64,000 nt of DNA, taken from assembly GCA_018398805.1 (NCBI GenBank), contig JAGFBZ010001954.1, positions 1-64,000 on the forward strand, read 5' to 3'. A model generated the notes under the pieces. That model was not told the DNA's origin, made no database searches, and worked only from the letters and a program-made list of their open reading frames with translations. Positions 50,266-61,109 of the stretch are shown one piece after another. The stretch's first letter is position 1, and every line of letters begins with the position of its first letter. The stretch comes from Hirundichthys speculiger. Its lineage: Eukaryota; Chordata; Actinopteri; Beloniformes; Exocoetidae. The position numbers were made by a program, and so were the translations under genes.

Positions 50266-50814
50266 TTCATGTCCATTCATATCCACAACCATACCGGAGT
50301 AGGGATGCACACCCAGAGTTGAAATTACAACCTTATATAACGTGACAGTTCCGTTAGAAGAGAAAATTCTCGTTTTGCTTTTGTTGCAGTCACGGGAACA
50401 CCAGTGTCATTGGAGATGGCGTATTAGGCCGTTAAATCAATGTTGGGAAAGGAGTCGGTTACTCACTTTTTGCTGTTGTGGGAAATCGATGACGAGAAAC
50501 ACAGAAAGTGTTTTTGTATGCCTTCTTTGATGAGCCATTGCATCACGTTGCCCCACTTGTATGACGCAACACCAGCCACTGCGAGCCCGTAACTGCAGGA
50601 GACCTCCCGGACCAGTTACACTCTAAAAAATAAAACTCAAAGTTGTTAGCCATCCCGTATTTTTTAAGCTAACTAAACAAAAAAGGTTAAGTTGTGTTGA
50701 ATACTTATTAATATATTTATTTCAACTATCTTTTTTTAGTTTGTTGGCTAAAGTTGGTCCAACTTAATAACTTGAGTTAGCAAACCTCAAAACTGTGCAT
50801 TTGGGGTCTGGACA

Positions 50815-50933
50815 AGCTCTACAAAACTAGAGAACAAGAACTGAGGGGTCTCCAATGCATTTCTGCAGGGATTCAAGAACACCCACAGTTTCCATGTGGT
50901 GCCGACATCTCTTCGAGACTTTTTACTCTCAAG
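50815..50933 (+). other. Candidate 5' exon of the zinc-finger gene
   Basis: The segment ends in ctctcaag|gtgagt, a strong 5' splice site at 50933/50934. No long frame is present, so it is probably untranslated. The start is arbitrary. Confidence 0.4.
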
Positions 50934-51277
50934 GTGAGTATTTTGCTTAATATGGTATTAAAATCGGGGTTCACGCGTACAGATTATACTTAATTATACA
51001 GTGCCACCTCGACTTAGTAATGTATCAATTTGTGAGTTATTGGAGAGATGGGCCACCTCTCAGTTGTTTTTTAGCTTTCAGTTGCGAGCTAAAGTTTGGG
51101 TTCCGAGCCAGGTCACCTAAGTCACCGTAGCGACCACCACAGTAACCGCAGCAGCATCCGCCCAGCCCCCCGTGTCTCGCTCCATAGCTAGACAGCCATG
51201 CGCATTAGCAAGTGGATGGTGGATGTTATCGTTATATTTAGTGCTGTTGTTAGTGTTAGCGGATCGTTGATTATGAA

Positions 51278-51301
51278 TACTCAATTAATTAATTAATTAA
51301 T
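51278..51301. repeat. (AATT)n microsatellite
   Basis: About five units of aatt. Confidence 0.9.
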
Positions 51302-51534
51302 TGGTGGACTGACAAGTTTGTGTACGGAGGGTCTTATATGCTGCACATTTTTTAATCTATATTTTGTTATTTATTTGTGTGGTACTCCCAGAAATGGGTC
51401 GACCACAGTTTTTGGTTGTATTTATCTGTTTATTTATGTGACATTTGTGCAAAAAGTCCGGGGGGGAGAACTTATGTGTTGGGACAGTTGCTCTGGGGAC
51501 AGGATAAGGGGCGGCGCCTCCCGCCCTTCCTCAG

Positions 51535-51600
51535 ACGCATTCTGGAAAGTGAATGACACAAACTGTCATTTCACTCCTCTGCTTCACCTGCTTAATACAG
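51535..51600 (+). other. Duplicated 66-nt exon, copy 1
   Basis: It lies between cttcctcag (acceptor) and atacag|gtcagt (donor). The 66-base segment matches 52519-52584 at 64 of 66 positions, and the flanks beyond the splice sites do not match. It contains an in-frame MTQTVISLLC-type reading in copy 2, but is more likely untranslated. Confidence 0.6.
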
Positions 51601-51827
51601 GTCAGTAAAAGGGCTAAACACTGTAAAATATCACATATTACACGTAGCTATAACTAGTACTGATGTTTTGTAGAGTTTGAGTTATGTTAAGGATGTTATT
51701 TAAGCTAAAAACTACCGAAATATGCACAAGAGTTTTACCGCGAGGCCGCCATTTTGTGCCCTGGCGCCGGCAGTTAACCAGAATCACTGTTTGTGCTGTT
51801 GCTGTATATTGTGTTGATATATACAGA

Positions 51828-52142
51828 CATGGAAAAAATTATTAGACCACCATTTTTTCTTCACTTTCTTGTTCATTTTAATACCTGGTACCACTAAACG
51901 TCAACATGTGACTAAAACAGACAGAAAAGAAAACACTGAATGTATAAAAGCAGTGTTTTTGGTAGTACAACACCATAGCTATTGATGTAAAAACTTAAGT
52001 GATTAGGTTATAATCAAGAAAACCATGGAAAATGGTAAGATATCAGCTCTTAAATAAAACTCTTATGAGCAATCTTTGTGGTTATCGTTATGTTTGTCCA
52101 AACAAATGTACCTTTAGTTGTACCAGGCATTAAAATGAACAA
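51828..52142. mobile_element. Palindromic MITE (foldback) inside the zinc-finger element
   Basis: Its left part has catggaaaaaattattagac then gttcattttaatacctggta. Its right part has taccaggcattaaaatgaac, the inverted copy, near 52120-52140. The mirror of the outermost left segment is missing on the right, so the right end is truncated. It is recognised as a common teleost Tc1/mariner-type MITE, from memory. Confidence 0.55.
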
Positions 52143-52518
52143 TGACTGTAGCTGTGGGTTTATTCATAACACAAGTACTTTGTCATTCCTGAATTCTAAC
52201 TTTGTACTGAGAGAAAGTGTATGGTTTATCACAAGCAGGGATGCATGAAACACTGTAAACTGTATGTTTTAATATATGTCAAGGGTTTAACCTGAGTCAG
52301 TGTGCTGTAGTTACAGAGGATGCTGATTTATTTTGGAAACACAATTAATAAGTATTCAATTGACTTGTGAATAGAGAAGATGGGAGCATATGTCGATGTG
52401 ATTGGAATGATTTGAAAATGAGTAAAAGAATATCTGAGATGGTTGAAACAGGATCAGGACAAAAATATTGTGCTTATGTGACCATGGTGAATAAAACATG
52501 TTTTAATAAATCAGACAG

Positions 52519-52584
52519 ACGCATTCTGGAAAATGAATGACACAGACTGTCATTTCACTCCTCTGCTTCACCTGCTTAATACAG
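52519..52584 (+). other. Duplicated 66-nt exon, copy 2
   Basis: Preceded by aaatcagacag and followed by gtacta. It has 64 of 66 identities with copy 1, and shared sequence extends only about three bases (cag) upstream and two (gt) downstream. Confidence 0.6.
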
Positions 52585-52676
52585 GTACTATATTTGTTAC
52601 TGTGGTCCTCCACCATTGGGACCCGTAACATTTGTCTATTTTATCAAGTAACTGGCCTTTCATTTTTTCGTTGCAG

Positions 52677-53320
52677 TTGTTCTATGTGGTGCAAATTTTG
52701 TAATTTTGCCTGTACAAACCAGGAGAGTCTCTTCAAGCACTATGTCTGAGGCACGGAGGAGGAGCTAACTGGCCCTGTATTCACAGCAACTGTGTGTGCA
52801 CGTTCAGGACCCACGTGGAACTGAAAACACATCTTACAAGATCACATTGCAGGACAAGGAGAAGGGAAGAGACCTGCACTTTTTTTTGTGAGTCTTGTGA
52901 ATTCAGAGAAAATTCCACTGAACGTAGATTTTTCATCCACCCTGCACATCATTTAAGAAATAGACAGACTGTGCATTGCCCCTTTTTGCGGTGTGGGTTT
53001 AAAACTAACAATTTAAAAACATTCACTTCACACAGAAGCAGAAAGCACAGCCATAAACAGGACATTAGAACTTGTGTTAGAGAAAGTGTAGCATGTGCCA
53101 TTGAACCCAAAAATGTGAACCAGCCATCAGATATCTGTGTTGAAAATGAAACATCACAAACTCATGAGGAGTCAGTTGACAGGGCTGAGGAAGAGTAGAT
53201 AGACATTGACACTATAGAACATAAAAGTGCTTCTCTTTTTCTGTGCAGGCAAACTTTGACAAAGTTATTGCTTATACAATAAGTAATTCAGTGGGTAACA
53301 TCATGGGCATCCTTGCCAAT
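52677..53320 (+). pseudogene. C2H2 zinc-finger protein, main exon, frameshifted
   Basis: It starts after cattttttcgttgcag (acceptor at 52676). Translation gives MWCKFCNFACTNQESLFKHY, a finger-like C-x2-C...H, then a one-base loss near 52744 puts a stop in frame. The reading resumes one frame over with CTFRTHVELKTHLTRSH, FFCESCEFRENSTERRFF and CPFLRCGFKTNNLKTF...H-x4-H, further C2H2-type fingers, and an acidic tail with a stop at 53196-53198. Beyond the stop, HKSASLFLC and QTLTKLL are still readable, so the ancestral exon was longer. I recognise this as a high-copy, uncharacterised teleost protein family. Fingers suggest nucleic-acid binding; the actual role is unknown. This copy is broken as read. 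Confidence 0.7.
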
Positions 53321-53450
53321 AAAAACACTTAGAAACTGACATCTTAACATTTAAGAGAAAATCTATGTAAATTGGTTTGGTTGCATTGGTGTGTGTGTGT
53401 GATTTGTTTATTTATTTATTTATTTTTTTTGTTTCTTTCACGCTCCACAG

Positions 53451-53593
53451 ATTTGCAGCGAGCAAGGACCTGTTGGGTACATTTAATGCAGCCCTAGACA
53501 CCTATTGTCTTCGACTACTCTAAACTGTATCGTGCCAGGAAAGGGACCTTAGGACAAGACATGAAGAGGCTCTTGGATGTTCTTGATGAACAG
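53451..53593 (+). pseudogene. Zinc-finger gene, downstream exon A
   Basis: Bounded by cacgctccacag (acceptor, 53450) and gaacag|gtgaag (donor, 53594). The coding content (for example SKDLLGTFNAALDTYCL) is interrupted by stops. Assignment is from position and splice sites. Confidence 0.45.
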
Positions 53594-54029
53594 GTGAAGT
53601 CATGCAATAAATATCATTTATTTTTGGTTATGGTTCAGGGTTACCTGAGCCAGCCCTTGTGAAGGAAAGTTTTGGGCCGATTCTGAAAATTGGAGTGTCT
53701 TTGACCCAGGGTGAAAGTTGGTTCCAAAAGAGAGGAGAGGGGCTGAGAGTTAGGCTTGATTCCAATTATTGATGATACTTGGGTGGCTGAGGTTTCTTAT
53801 CTAATTTAATAAAAGCTTGACAGTGATGCTGAGTTGTTTTATTGACATGTCATTGTTCTATGTAGTTGTAACAGAATCTGATTTAAGTGTCAACTTTGAT
53901 TTTCACATTTGGAGATTTTTATTATTGATATTTTTTTATTATAATACATGTTAAACTATTGACAAATAAATCTTAGCTGCACTGTTTTTAATCAAACGTT
54001 TTTTTGTCTTCCCTTTGTCCAATTTCCAG

Positions 54030-54124
54030 ACATCTGATATCACAATGCATCGAAGCAGAGCATGTCTAGAAAGGCTACTTTTTTTCCCCGTGACACTTCA
54101 GAGAAGCTTTTCCTGAATTGCCTG
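54030..54124 (+). pseudogene. Zinc-finger gene, downstream exon B
   Basis: Bounded by ccaatttccag and ctg|gtgagt. Translation gives TSDITMHRSRACLERLLFFP, then a frame change and RDTSEKLFLNCL. Two in-frame halves separated by a one-base shift at a C run (54086-54090) show the copy is disrupted or that a base was miscalled. Confidence 0.55.
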
Positions 54125-54299
54125 GTGAGTTCAGAACTTTTTTTTTTGTTTTTGGTCAGTGCACAATAATTGTCATGCACATATCTACTGTAGGCTATGG
54201 CTAAAGTTGCTCCAGGGGTTAATTTACATCACTTCTAGCAGGGACATAAAGACAGTATCCATATGTATGCATAAAGACAGAATAATATCCTTTTACACA

Positions 54300-54974
54300 T
54301 ACCGTATTGGCCCGAATATAGGACGATTTTTTTAAATTCTAGAAATCATAATCTCAAAAATGGGGGTCGTCTTATAATTGAGGTCTAGACTTTTCTATTG
54401 TCATTACACATTTGCGCCACTAGATGGAGCTGCACCTCAGTAACCAGTAAGAATGAAGCATCACAGTGAACACATGGAGCAGATCTGATAATAAATGGAG
54501 GAACCACAAAACTGACTGGAACAAAAGAGCTTGAAAGTTTTGTTGCAGTGTAGATTTTTACAGACTGAATTATTAATGTTGTTCCTGAAACTGAATATAA
54601 CTGGACTTTGATGGTTCTTCAGATATTTACATCATTAATACAGTTATTGAACTACATGGTTGTTGCTTATTCACTGAGTCATAGTCTCAGATTTAAGAGA
54701 ATAAAGTTTATTAAATAGTTCTATACCTTGATCTAAAATAACATGGAAACCTGACATGTATCTGACCTTCAGTATGGTACCATACCTCCTAAAAAATACA
54801 ATACAGTAAAAGTTTATCTCTGTGTGATTTTTTTTTCTATAATAATGGTACAATAAAAAGTTGTTTTATGAATAACCTTATTGTCTTCAACATATCGTTA
54901 TTTTCCCAAAATAATATTTGAAAAATAGGGGTGGTCTTATAATCAGAGTCGTCCTATATTCAGACCAATACAGT
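54300..54974. mobile_element. Tc1/mariner-type MITE with TA duplication
   Basis: The left end is TA-ccgtattggcccgaatatag and the right end is ctatattcagaccaatacag-TA, an inverted pair of about 27 bases with a few mismatches. Both ends are bordered by TA, the Tc1/mariner target. The second terminal block ggacgattt / gtcgtcct pairs as well. No transposase. It lies in the intron between exons B and C of the zinc-finger gene. Confidence 0.8.
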
Positions 54975-55071
54975 ACACAAATTTAAAATGACACCCTGAC
55001 ATGAGTGTTTAATTAAAGTGTTATCTTAACAGTGTTTATATTAAATTTGACTGAATTTCTGCTTTTAACAG

Positions 55072-55227
55072 GACACCAATTCAGCAGACAGACAAACAAA
55101 AGGGGTGCAGATGGGAGTCCTCACCATGCTTGTGGATGATGGTGCACCGGCCTCAAGTCAAACTGTTAACACCATTGCTGTGGTGTTGAAGGAGACTATT
55201 GTACTGGAAGACATGTCTAAGGTTTAG
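55072..55227 (+). pseudogene. Zinc-finger gene, downstream exon C
   Basis: Acceptor ctgcttttaacag at 55071. The exon is open for 51 codons: DTNSADRQTKGVQMGVLTML, then VVLKETIVLEDMSKV, ending in TAG at 55225-55227, directly after ctaag|gt, a possible donor. The block with VLTML and VVLKETIVLED is a conserved core of the same uncharacterised teleost family. This is the best-preserved exon of the copy. Confidence 0.6.
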
Positions 55228-55234
55228 TGTTGCA

Positions 55235-55735
55235 AAGCTCAGAATTGTTATTACAGTGCTTTTGAACTGTGTTGTAGATTAGACTGTTTTAACTGGTTTA
55301 TTGAAACCAGAATGTTTTAGGATCTGTTTGTTCATGTGTAGTGCACCTGTATTGGTAGAGATTTCATTCTCCTGCATATTTGCACATTTTATAATAGTGT
55401 TATTAAGCTCAGGATTGTTAATTCAGTGGTTTGGAACTGTGTTGTAGTTTTGACTGTTTTAACATGTTTCTTCAAAGCAGGATGTTTTTAGGATCAGTAT
55501 ATCAGTCTGAATCTTTTTGTTTGAGGTGTACTTGCACCTGTATTGGTAGATTGAGGTTTCATTCTCATGCAGATTTGCACTATTTGTAAAGGTGTTACTA
55601 AGGTCAGGAATGTTATGACAGTGCTTTTGAACGGTGTTATGGTTTGGACTGTTTTAGCATGTCCACACCAGTCTGTATCTTTTTGTTTGTGCGCGGTCAG
55701 TACCTGCACCTCCTGCATATTTGCTGGAATGTTGC
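55235..55735. repeat. Tandem repeat, three units of 170-195 bp
   Basis: Units begin at 55235, 55405 and 55600 with aagctcag/aaggtcag, followed by gttattacagtgcttttgaa-type sequence and gactgttttaac. The units are diverged by point changes and small length differences. It sits between the last exon and the right terminus of the element. Confidence 0.85.
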
Positions 55736-56137
55736 ATTTAATGTTTAAATAAACATGTTTTACAGAACTAATCCAGAACTATTATTTGTATTTGTTTTAT
55801 ATATAGGCATAACAGAAATGTTTTAGTTGCTATAACTTCTAGTATTTATAAGATCAACTCAAAATATTGAGTTTTGATGCATTTGAAAGGTAACTTATCT
55901 GAAACAAAAATAATTAGTTGAGATCGCTGAATTTTGAGTGTTTAGAAAAATGAAAATTTGAAGTTATCTCAAAGTTAATTTATAAGTTATCTCAACAAAA
56001 GATAATTTGTTGGCTAAAATTTATGAAGTTTTCTTCAAAACTTGAGAGTTTTAGTTGGGGCTCAAAACGCAAAAATCTATTGCAGCCAGTTACCTAGAAT
56101 TTTTGAGTTTTCACAGCCCTTTATTTTTTACGGTGTA

Positions 56138-59100
56138 CTTGCGGTCACCTGCTCCGACCCTGCACTAGCGCCTCCAGCATTCAGGTGAATATTGCATCTG
56201 GTGTACGCGCTGCAGATTTTTTTCAGGATGTGCACGGCTGACGTGAAGCATGCACGTGGCAGCCATGATGCTTTCACGTGGAAAGTATATCCGGAGCCTT
56301 CTTCCTCTGCTGTGCTCGGTACCAGGCCTGTTTGTTACTCCGTTGTAGATGAACTGCGTCGATTTGCACTCGACACATCGAGCTGGCAGGAAGTCGGACA
56401 CAGGAAGGGCATAATTTTCAAAATAAAAACCCCATTTGTAGACTCCAACTCATACATTGATACTACATCAACCTGTTGAGGCAGCAGATAAACAAATCAG
56501 ACCAAACCTCATGTTTAAGGAGTTTCATTTTACAAGCTGAAAAGCACATTTTATTTGACTCCACCTCTCCTTTTAGGTTAATAGCAGAAGAGGCTGGACA
56601 CAGTAAGAAATGGCTCCAGTCTGAAGTGGAAGGTGAAGATGACCTTATAATTATGTCTATGAAGGGAAAGATTACTGTGTGATCCACAAAGATACACTCA
56701 TAATTACACAAATCTAACCAAAAGTGTGCTTCTGAGGTACTTTGCTTCTGAAATGCTCCTGGTGGGACCCGAAGTTGTGCTGAAGACGGAGCAAAACCCC
56801 TGAGCCTGATGGGATAATGACGTGTCCTCAGTATTCCCAGGATGAAGAACTGCTGTTACCCTCCCGTGTCAGTTTTCCCATTTCGTATTTCCTATTTTCG
56901 CCCTTCGCCCCATCTCTCTGCCCTCTCCCCTATTCTGTCATTGGATCTCATGAATTAAGTATGATTGTTGGAGTATTAGTACAATCCCAGTGAGAACATT
57001 ATCCTGAAGAAGTGAAATCTGAATGAACGTAGGTGATAACATATTAAGAACAAACCTAGTTCGTATAAAAATACATGCAAATGTCAATACCAGTGCTTTA
57101 TGAGAATAAGATACAGGGCCACTGGAATTTATTTTTCTTCCCTCCACTTCTATTATTTCAGGTTGATCATCTTAGTCTCTCTGAACACTATTCTTTAGGC
57201 TGATAAAACAGCCGATAAACTGATCTGAATCACTCTGAGTAATCAGCAGCTTCAGAATGAGCTAAGTGGTTTTGTGAGAGCTTGGCACTTTCTTTTCCAG
57301 AGCTCAGTATCTCAGGCTACTTACAAGCTTACCCACATTATTGATGGATCTAATTGTGGCGTTTTCGTCAGAAAAAGGAACACATTCAGATACTAACTTA
57401 AAAACCACTTTCACACTGTATATTTTGGAACAAAACGTCTGCAAGTGGAACAACGCCTCAGACGAGCCGTTTATGAACGCGCCAAACGAATGTGTTACTG
57501 ACTGCACACTTTTCTTTCTTTCTTGCACTTACCACCTTTCTGCAACAAAGCAACCAGAAAAGCTTTTTTTTAATCAAATAAGTTTACTAAAATTGGCAGA
57601 TATTTAAAGCGTATTACAAAAGTTTATGTTTGATCATGAGACGCTGCACAGTTGTAGTTGGTGTGTTAAATGTGATAAGTCCATAGTGAGAGGTTTATTT
57701 TTGAGCCTGTGAGCCTGAGCTGTTAACAGTCGGTGTCTTTGTCATTTGGAGGCTCAGTAGGACTGCCTCTGCAGGAGGCTCCATTGTTGAAGTGACTGAA
57801 TACAGTCTCGTCTATGTTCAGTCTACCAGCACTTTAATAACCCCTCAGGAGCTGGTAAACTCCATCCACTGTGTTTGTGAGCCTCTTTTTGAGCATGTAA
57901 ATTTGTGCATGTGCATGTGCGTACAGGGTACATGGACTTCGGGAGCACGCCGTCCGACGTGGCCTCCATTTTCACTCCGATGATCCCGCTAATAGTCGTG
58001 TCCCAGTTAATTTCTTCGTGGCGTGCCCTTCAACCCTCACCCGCACTCAGCCTTTGCAGCATGTCTAAATAATGGAGGGTTGTTGTGAAACTGGAGGGAG
58101 CGCGGCAATTCCCCTTATCATTTCAACAGTTTTCACCAGTGAGCCATGTCGACTGTCTGCGTTACTGCGCTCGAAGCAGCGTCCCTCGCTGCAGCGGAGT
58201 TCATATTCAGCGCCTCCCAGTTTCTTTTCTATGCAGAAGGTGGACCAGTTTTTGTGTGCTGGGATGTCGTGTTTAGTAAAAGATGAGACTGAGATATCTG
58301 CAGGTTTGAAGGGCTTGCTCTCTTTTTCCTTTTTCCTTTGTCTTAGTGGGAATAGTCCCAGGCCGATGATGCAGAGCTCTGACGACGGACAGTTGGTGCT
58401 CCAGTGGGTGGTGGATTCAGAAAGCAGATAATTCTGTGTCTTTGTGTGCATGTGTGGGTTTCTGGTATTCCTCACTGTTCACACTTCTGTCCTCTTTATT
58501 GTGTACAATATAGTCCAAGGCAACTTGTTATGTTTTTCCCATCCTCATAGGTTGTCGTTTTCTTTTTTACTTTAACTTGTCCCAATAACAGCTTGTAAGT
58601 CTGAAACTCCACTATTTTGGATTTGATGTTTACTGCCTTCAAGAGCCAAGAAGAGAAGTCCAGCTACCAGGTGACCAGGATAACTGAGAAGATATACTAG
58701 CTTAAAGAACTGAGAAAAGCAAAAGCTCTTGTCTTTATATTAGTAGGGACCAGCATCTGCAGGTTACGGCTGTGTTTCCTGCACACTATATGATTCTGAC
58801 ATGGAAATAGTCAACATTAACTTAGTTTATTTTCAGTGCCAGCAATCTGACAGCAAACCTAGAGATGACTAAAAACTCAATGACTTAGAGCTTGCTGGGA
58901 AATTACTAATATTTAACATTGTTACAAGCGTAAATTAACAGGCCAAATAGGGAGCAGTTTAGAGCCTGCTGGGGAGAGAAAAGCCCCAAAGCTCACAAAA
59001 CAGTTGATTTGGAGCTGCCAGGGTAACTGATCCCTTCACAAGAACAAATGACTTCATCGCACCGGCAGTATTTCAGTGCTGCGCTCTACCAGGCGCTGTA

Positions 59101-60746
59101 CATAAATGGATGGGTTCCAGAGTGGGGCGCAGCGCTACATGCAACCTATTTGAAAGACCCTTTATTGAGAATGATTTCGCTCAGCCAGTTGAATTGAATA
59201 CAGGAAGTGGTCCATTTTCCAACACATGCTGTTGAACACATGTTATCCTTTACTGAAGGATAGTGAAACCAGTTAAATATTAGCAGAGGTATGTCCCCAC
59301 CACCCAGACCTAAATCTACACCTGACCAAATGTAGTGAAGTGGGGGAGCGTTTTGACCAAAGTGACGTGATGGATGCAGCAAGACGTAGAGTCATCAGGT
59401 TGCAAAAACAAAACAAAACAAAACAAAAAAGAGCATCTTTGTAGAGAAAGCAAAACATAGCCATTGTACAATTTTGAGCCTTTTTTTTTAATCCCAAAAA
59501 GACACTGTTTCAGTGCTGTGGATAAATGTAGCTGTTGCACAGACAGTCAAATGATCATGAAACCCTTTTCTATCCATGTTCTCATCAAAATATCTACAGA
59601 TCATCTCAGGACAGATGTGCATGAAGGAGATCAAGAGAAATGTTCTTCCAACAGAACACAGTCATTTATTCTACATAGTTTATTGATGAGGCATCTATGT
59701 TGTGGTGCATGCGGGTGAAAAAATAAACCAGAACATCATGTCTAAATGAAGACTTAGACTATTCACGCAGATCAAACCGCTGAAAGACATCCGTCCCTGA
59801 TGCCACTGAGATTCACCATCCACTCCTCTCCTTCAATCCATCCCCACTCATTGCTGCTGTGCAGCTTAGTATTTTGCAGAAAAAGAGAAGAAGCAAAGAA
59901 GCGTGATGATTGTAGACTAGGGGAAACCATGAAGAGCGGGAAGATGCAGCAAGGAGGGATTCACATCTGTGCTTTGCTCTCCACTTTCATCCCCTACCAT
60001 CATCTTGTTCCCGTTCTGTTTGCTTTTCATATTCCTACGCTTGTGCTTGTCGCATTCCCTGTTGGCCTCTCGTAGTCTCTGTCTTTTCTCTCCTGAACCT
60101 TTTTTTGTGTGTTGTTGCTTCTTCTCTGTCACACAGTTTCATTTCTGTTTCCATGACATGTTCTTTAAACGTGAAAATCACATTTATATTTACAGTATGA
60201 AGACACCAAAAGAAATCACCTAATAATTATCATGTCAGTGTTTTATTTTTCCCCCCTATCATTTCAGAGTATTGTAGGTTGTTTTTTTTAGACAAAAGGA
60301 AAAAGGCCAACATCCTCAACCAAAAGGAGTTATTTCCTTTCACAGAAGACTGTGCTCCTGAACTGATTTTATTTATTTCCATCATGTGCAACATGTCTTT
60401 GTAATTCTGGTCTAGTGGCTAGTTTGGAAGGCCTGTAACAAAAAAAAAATTGCTGCTTTAAACATGTCAATTTTTGGCCAATCGCCCGACCAATCAGAGC
60501 AGACAGAGCTTTTTAGGAAGGACCTTAAAGGGACAGGATATTCAAATCCTGTTTTTGAGGATATACATGGGTTGTGGGATTTCATTATACATTAACCACA
60601 TTAGTGGACATCAGAGAGTCACCCCACATCCATTAAATACTGTATTATTTAACAAGATTGCTATTTAGAGAACTTTGGCTGTTGAAGTCCATGTTGAGAG
60701 AAGAGTAAAATACGGGACTTTCCCGGCCAAAACGGGATACTTGACA
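56138..60746. other. Unannotated intergenic sequence
   Basis: No gene, RNA or mobile element was recognised. There is a (AAAAC)n tract at 59404-59432 and overlapping open frames on both strands at 58065-58475 that show no domain. A Shisa tail exon was looked for without success. Confidence 0.4.
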
Positions 60747-61109
60747 GGTATGACCAGGGCCGTCGGACAGGGGGTAAAAGTTACACAGCCTTGGGGGGGC
60801 CCATGGCAGAGGGGGGCCCACGGGAAGCTAAGGGGGAAAAAATTATATATTGAATATATTAGTTAATACCAAAACTAAATTTCATGACAGAAACGGATCG
60901 TAATGCAAACTTGGTGGGCCCTATATTAAATGGCATATTGTTGTAATCCAAAAACCTTAAGTCTGTTGTGACGGACTACTGTGTGAACACCCCTTGGAAT
61001 ATGCGCAAAATCGTTAAGTCCAAAAACAGCTGTTTCTCACCGTGAGGCGCAGCTTGATTACTATTAGCGTATGTGGATGGAGAGATAATGTCGCAACCTC
61101 CCAAGAAAT

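Larger units (their letters stand above)
50619..56135 (+). mobile_element. TIR element with CACTA-like ends carrying a zinc-finger gene
   Basis: The left end is TA-CACTCTAAAAAATAAA and the right end is TTTATTTTTTACGGTG-TA, an inverted pair of 16 bases with two differences, each bordered by TA. Subterminal tttgttggctaaa occurs near both ends (50738 and 56007). Inside is a spliced gene on the + strand (acceptors and donors listed separately) with C2H2 fingers. CACTG/CTAAAAAAT termini resemble those called CACTA/EnSpm-like in fish, but that assignment is from memory. The element has been invaded by two MITEs (51828-52142 and 54300-54974) and has a tandem repeat near its right end. No DDE transposase was recognised. 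Confidence 0.6.

Noticed and set aside
50999..51120. Possible Tigger-type terminus (cagtgccacctcgactta)
   Set aside because: No inverted partner or closing TA was found nearby, so it was not listed as an element.
58065..58475. Overlapping frames of 136 and 119 codons on opposite strands
   Set aside because: Neither has a recognisable motif; both are compatible with chance in a locally GC-richer stretch.
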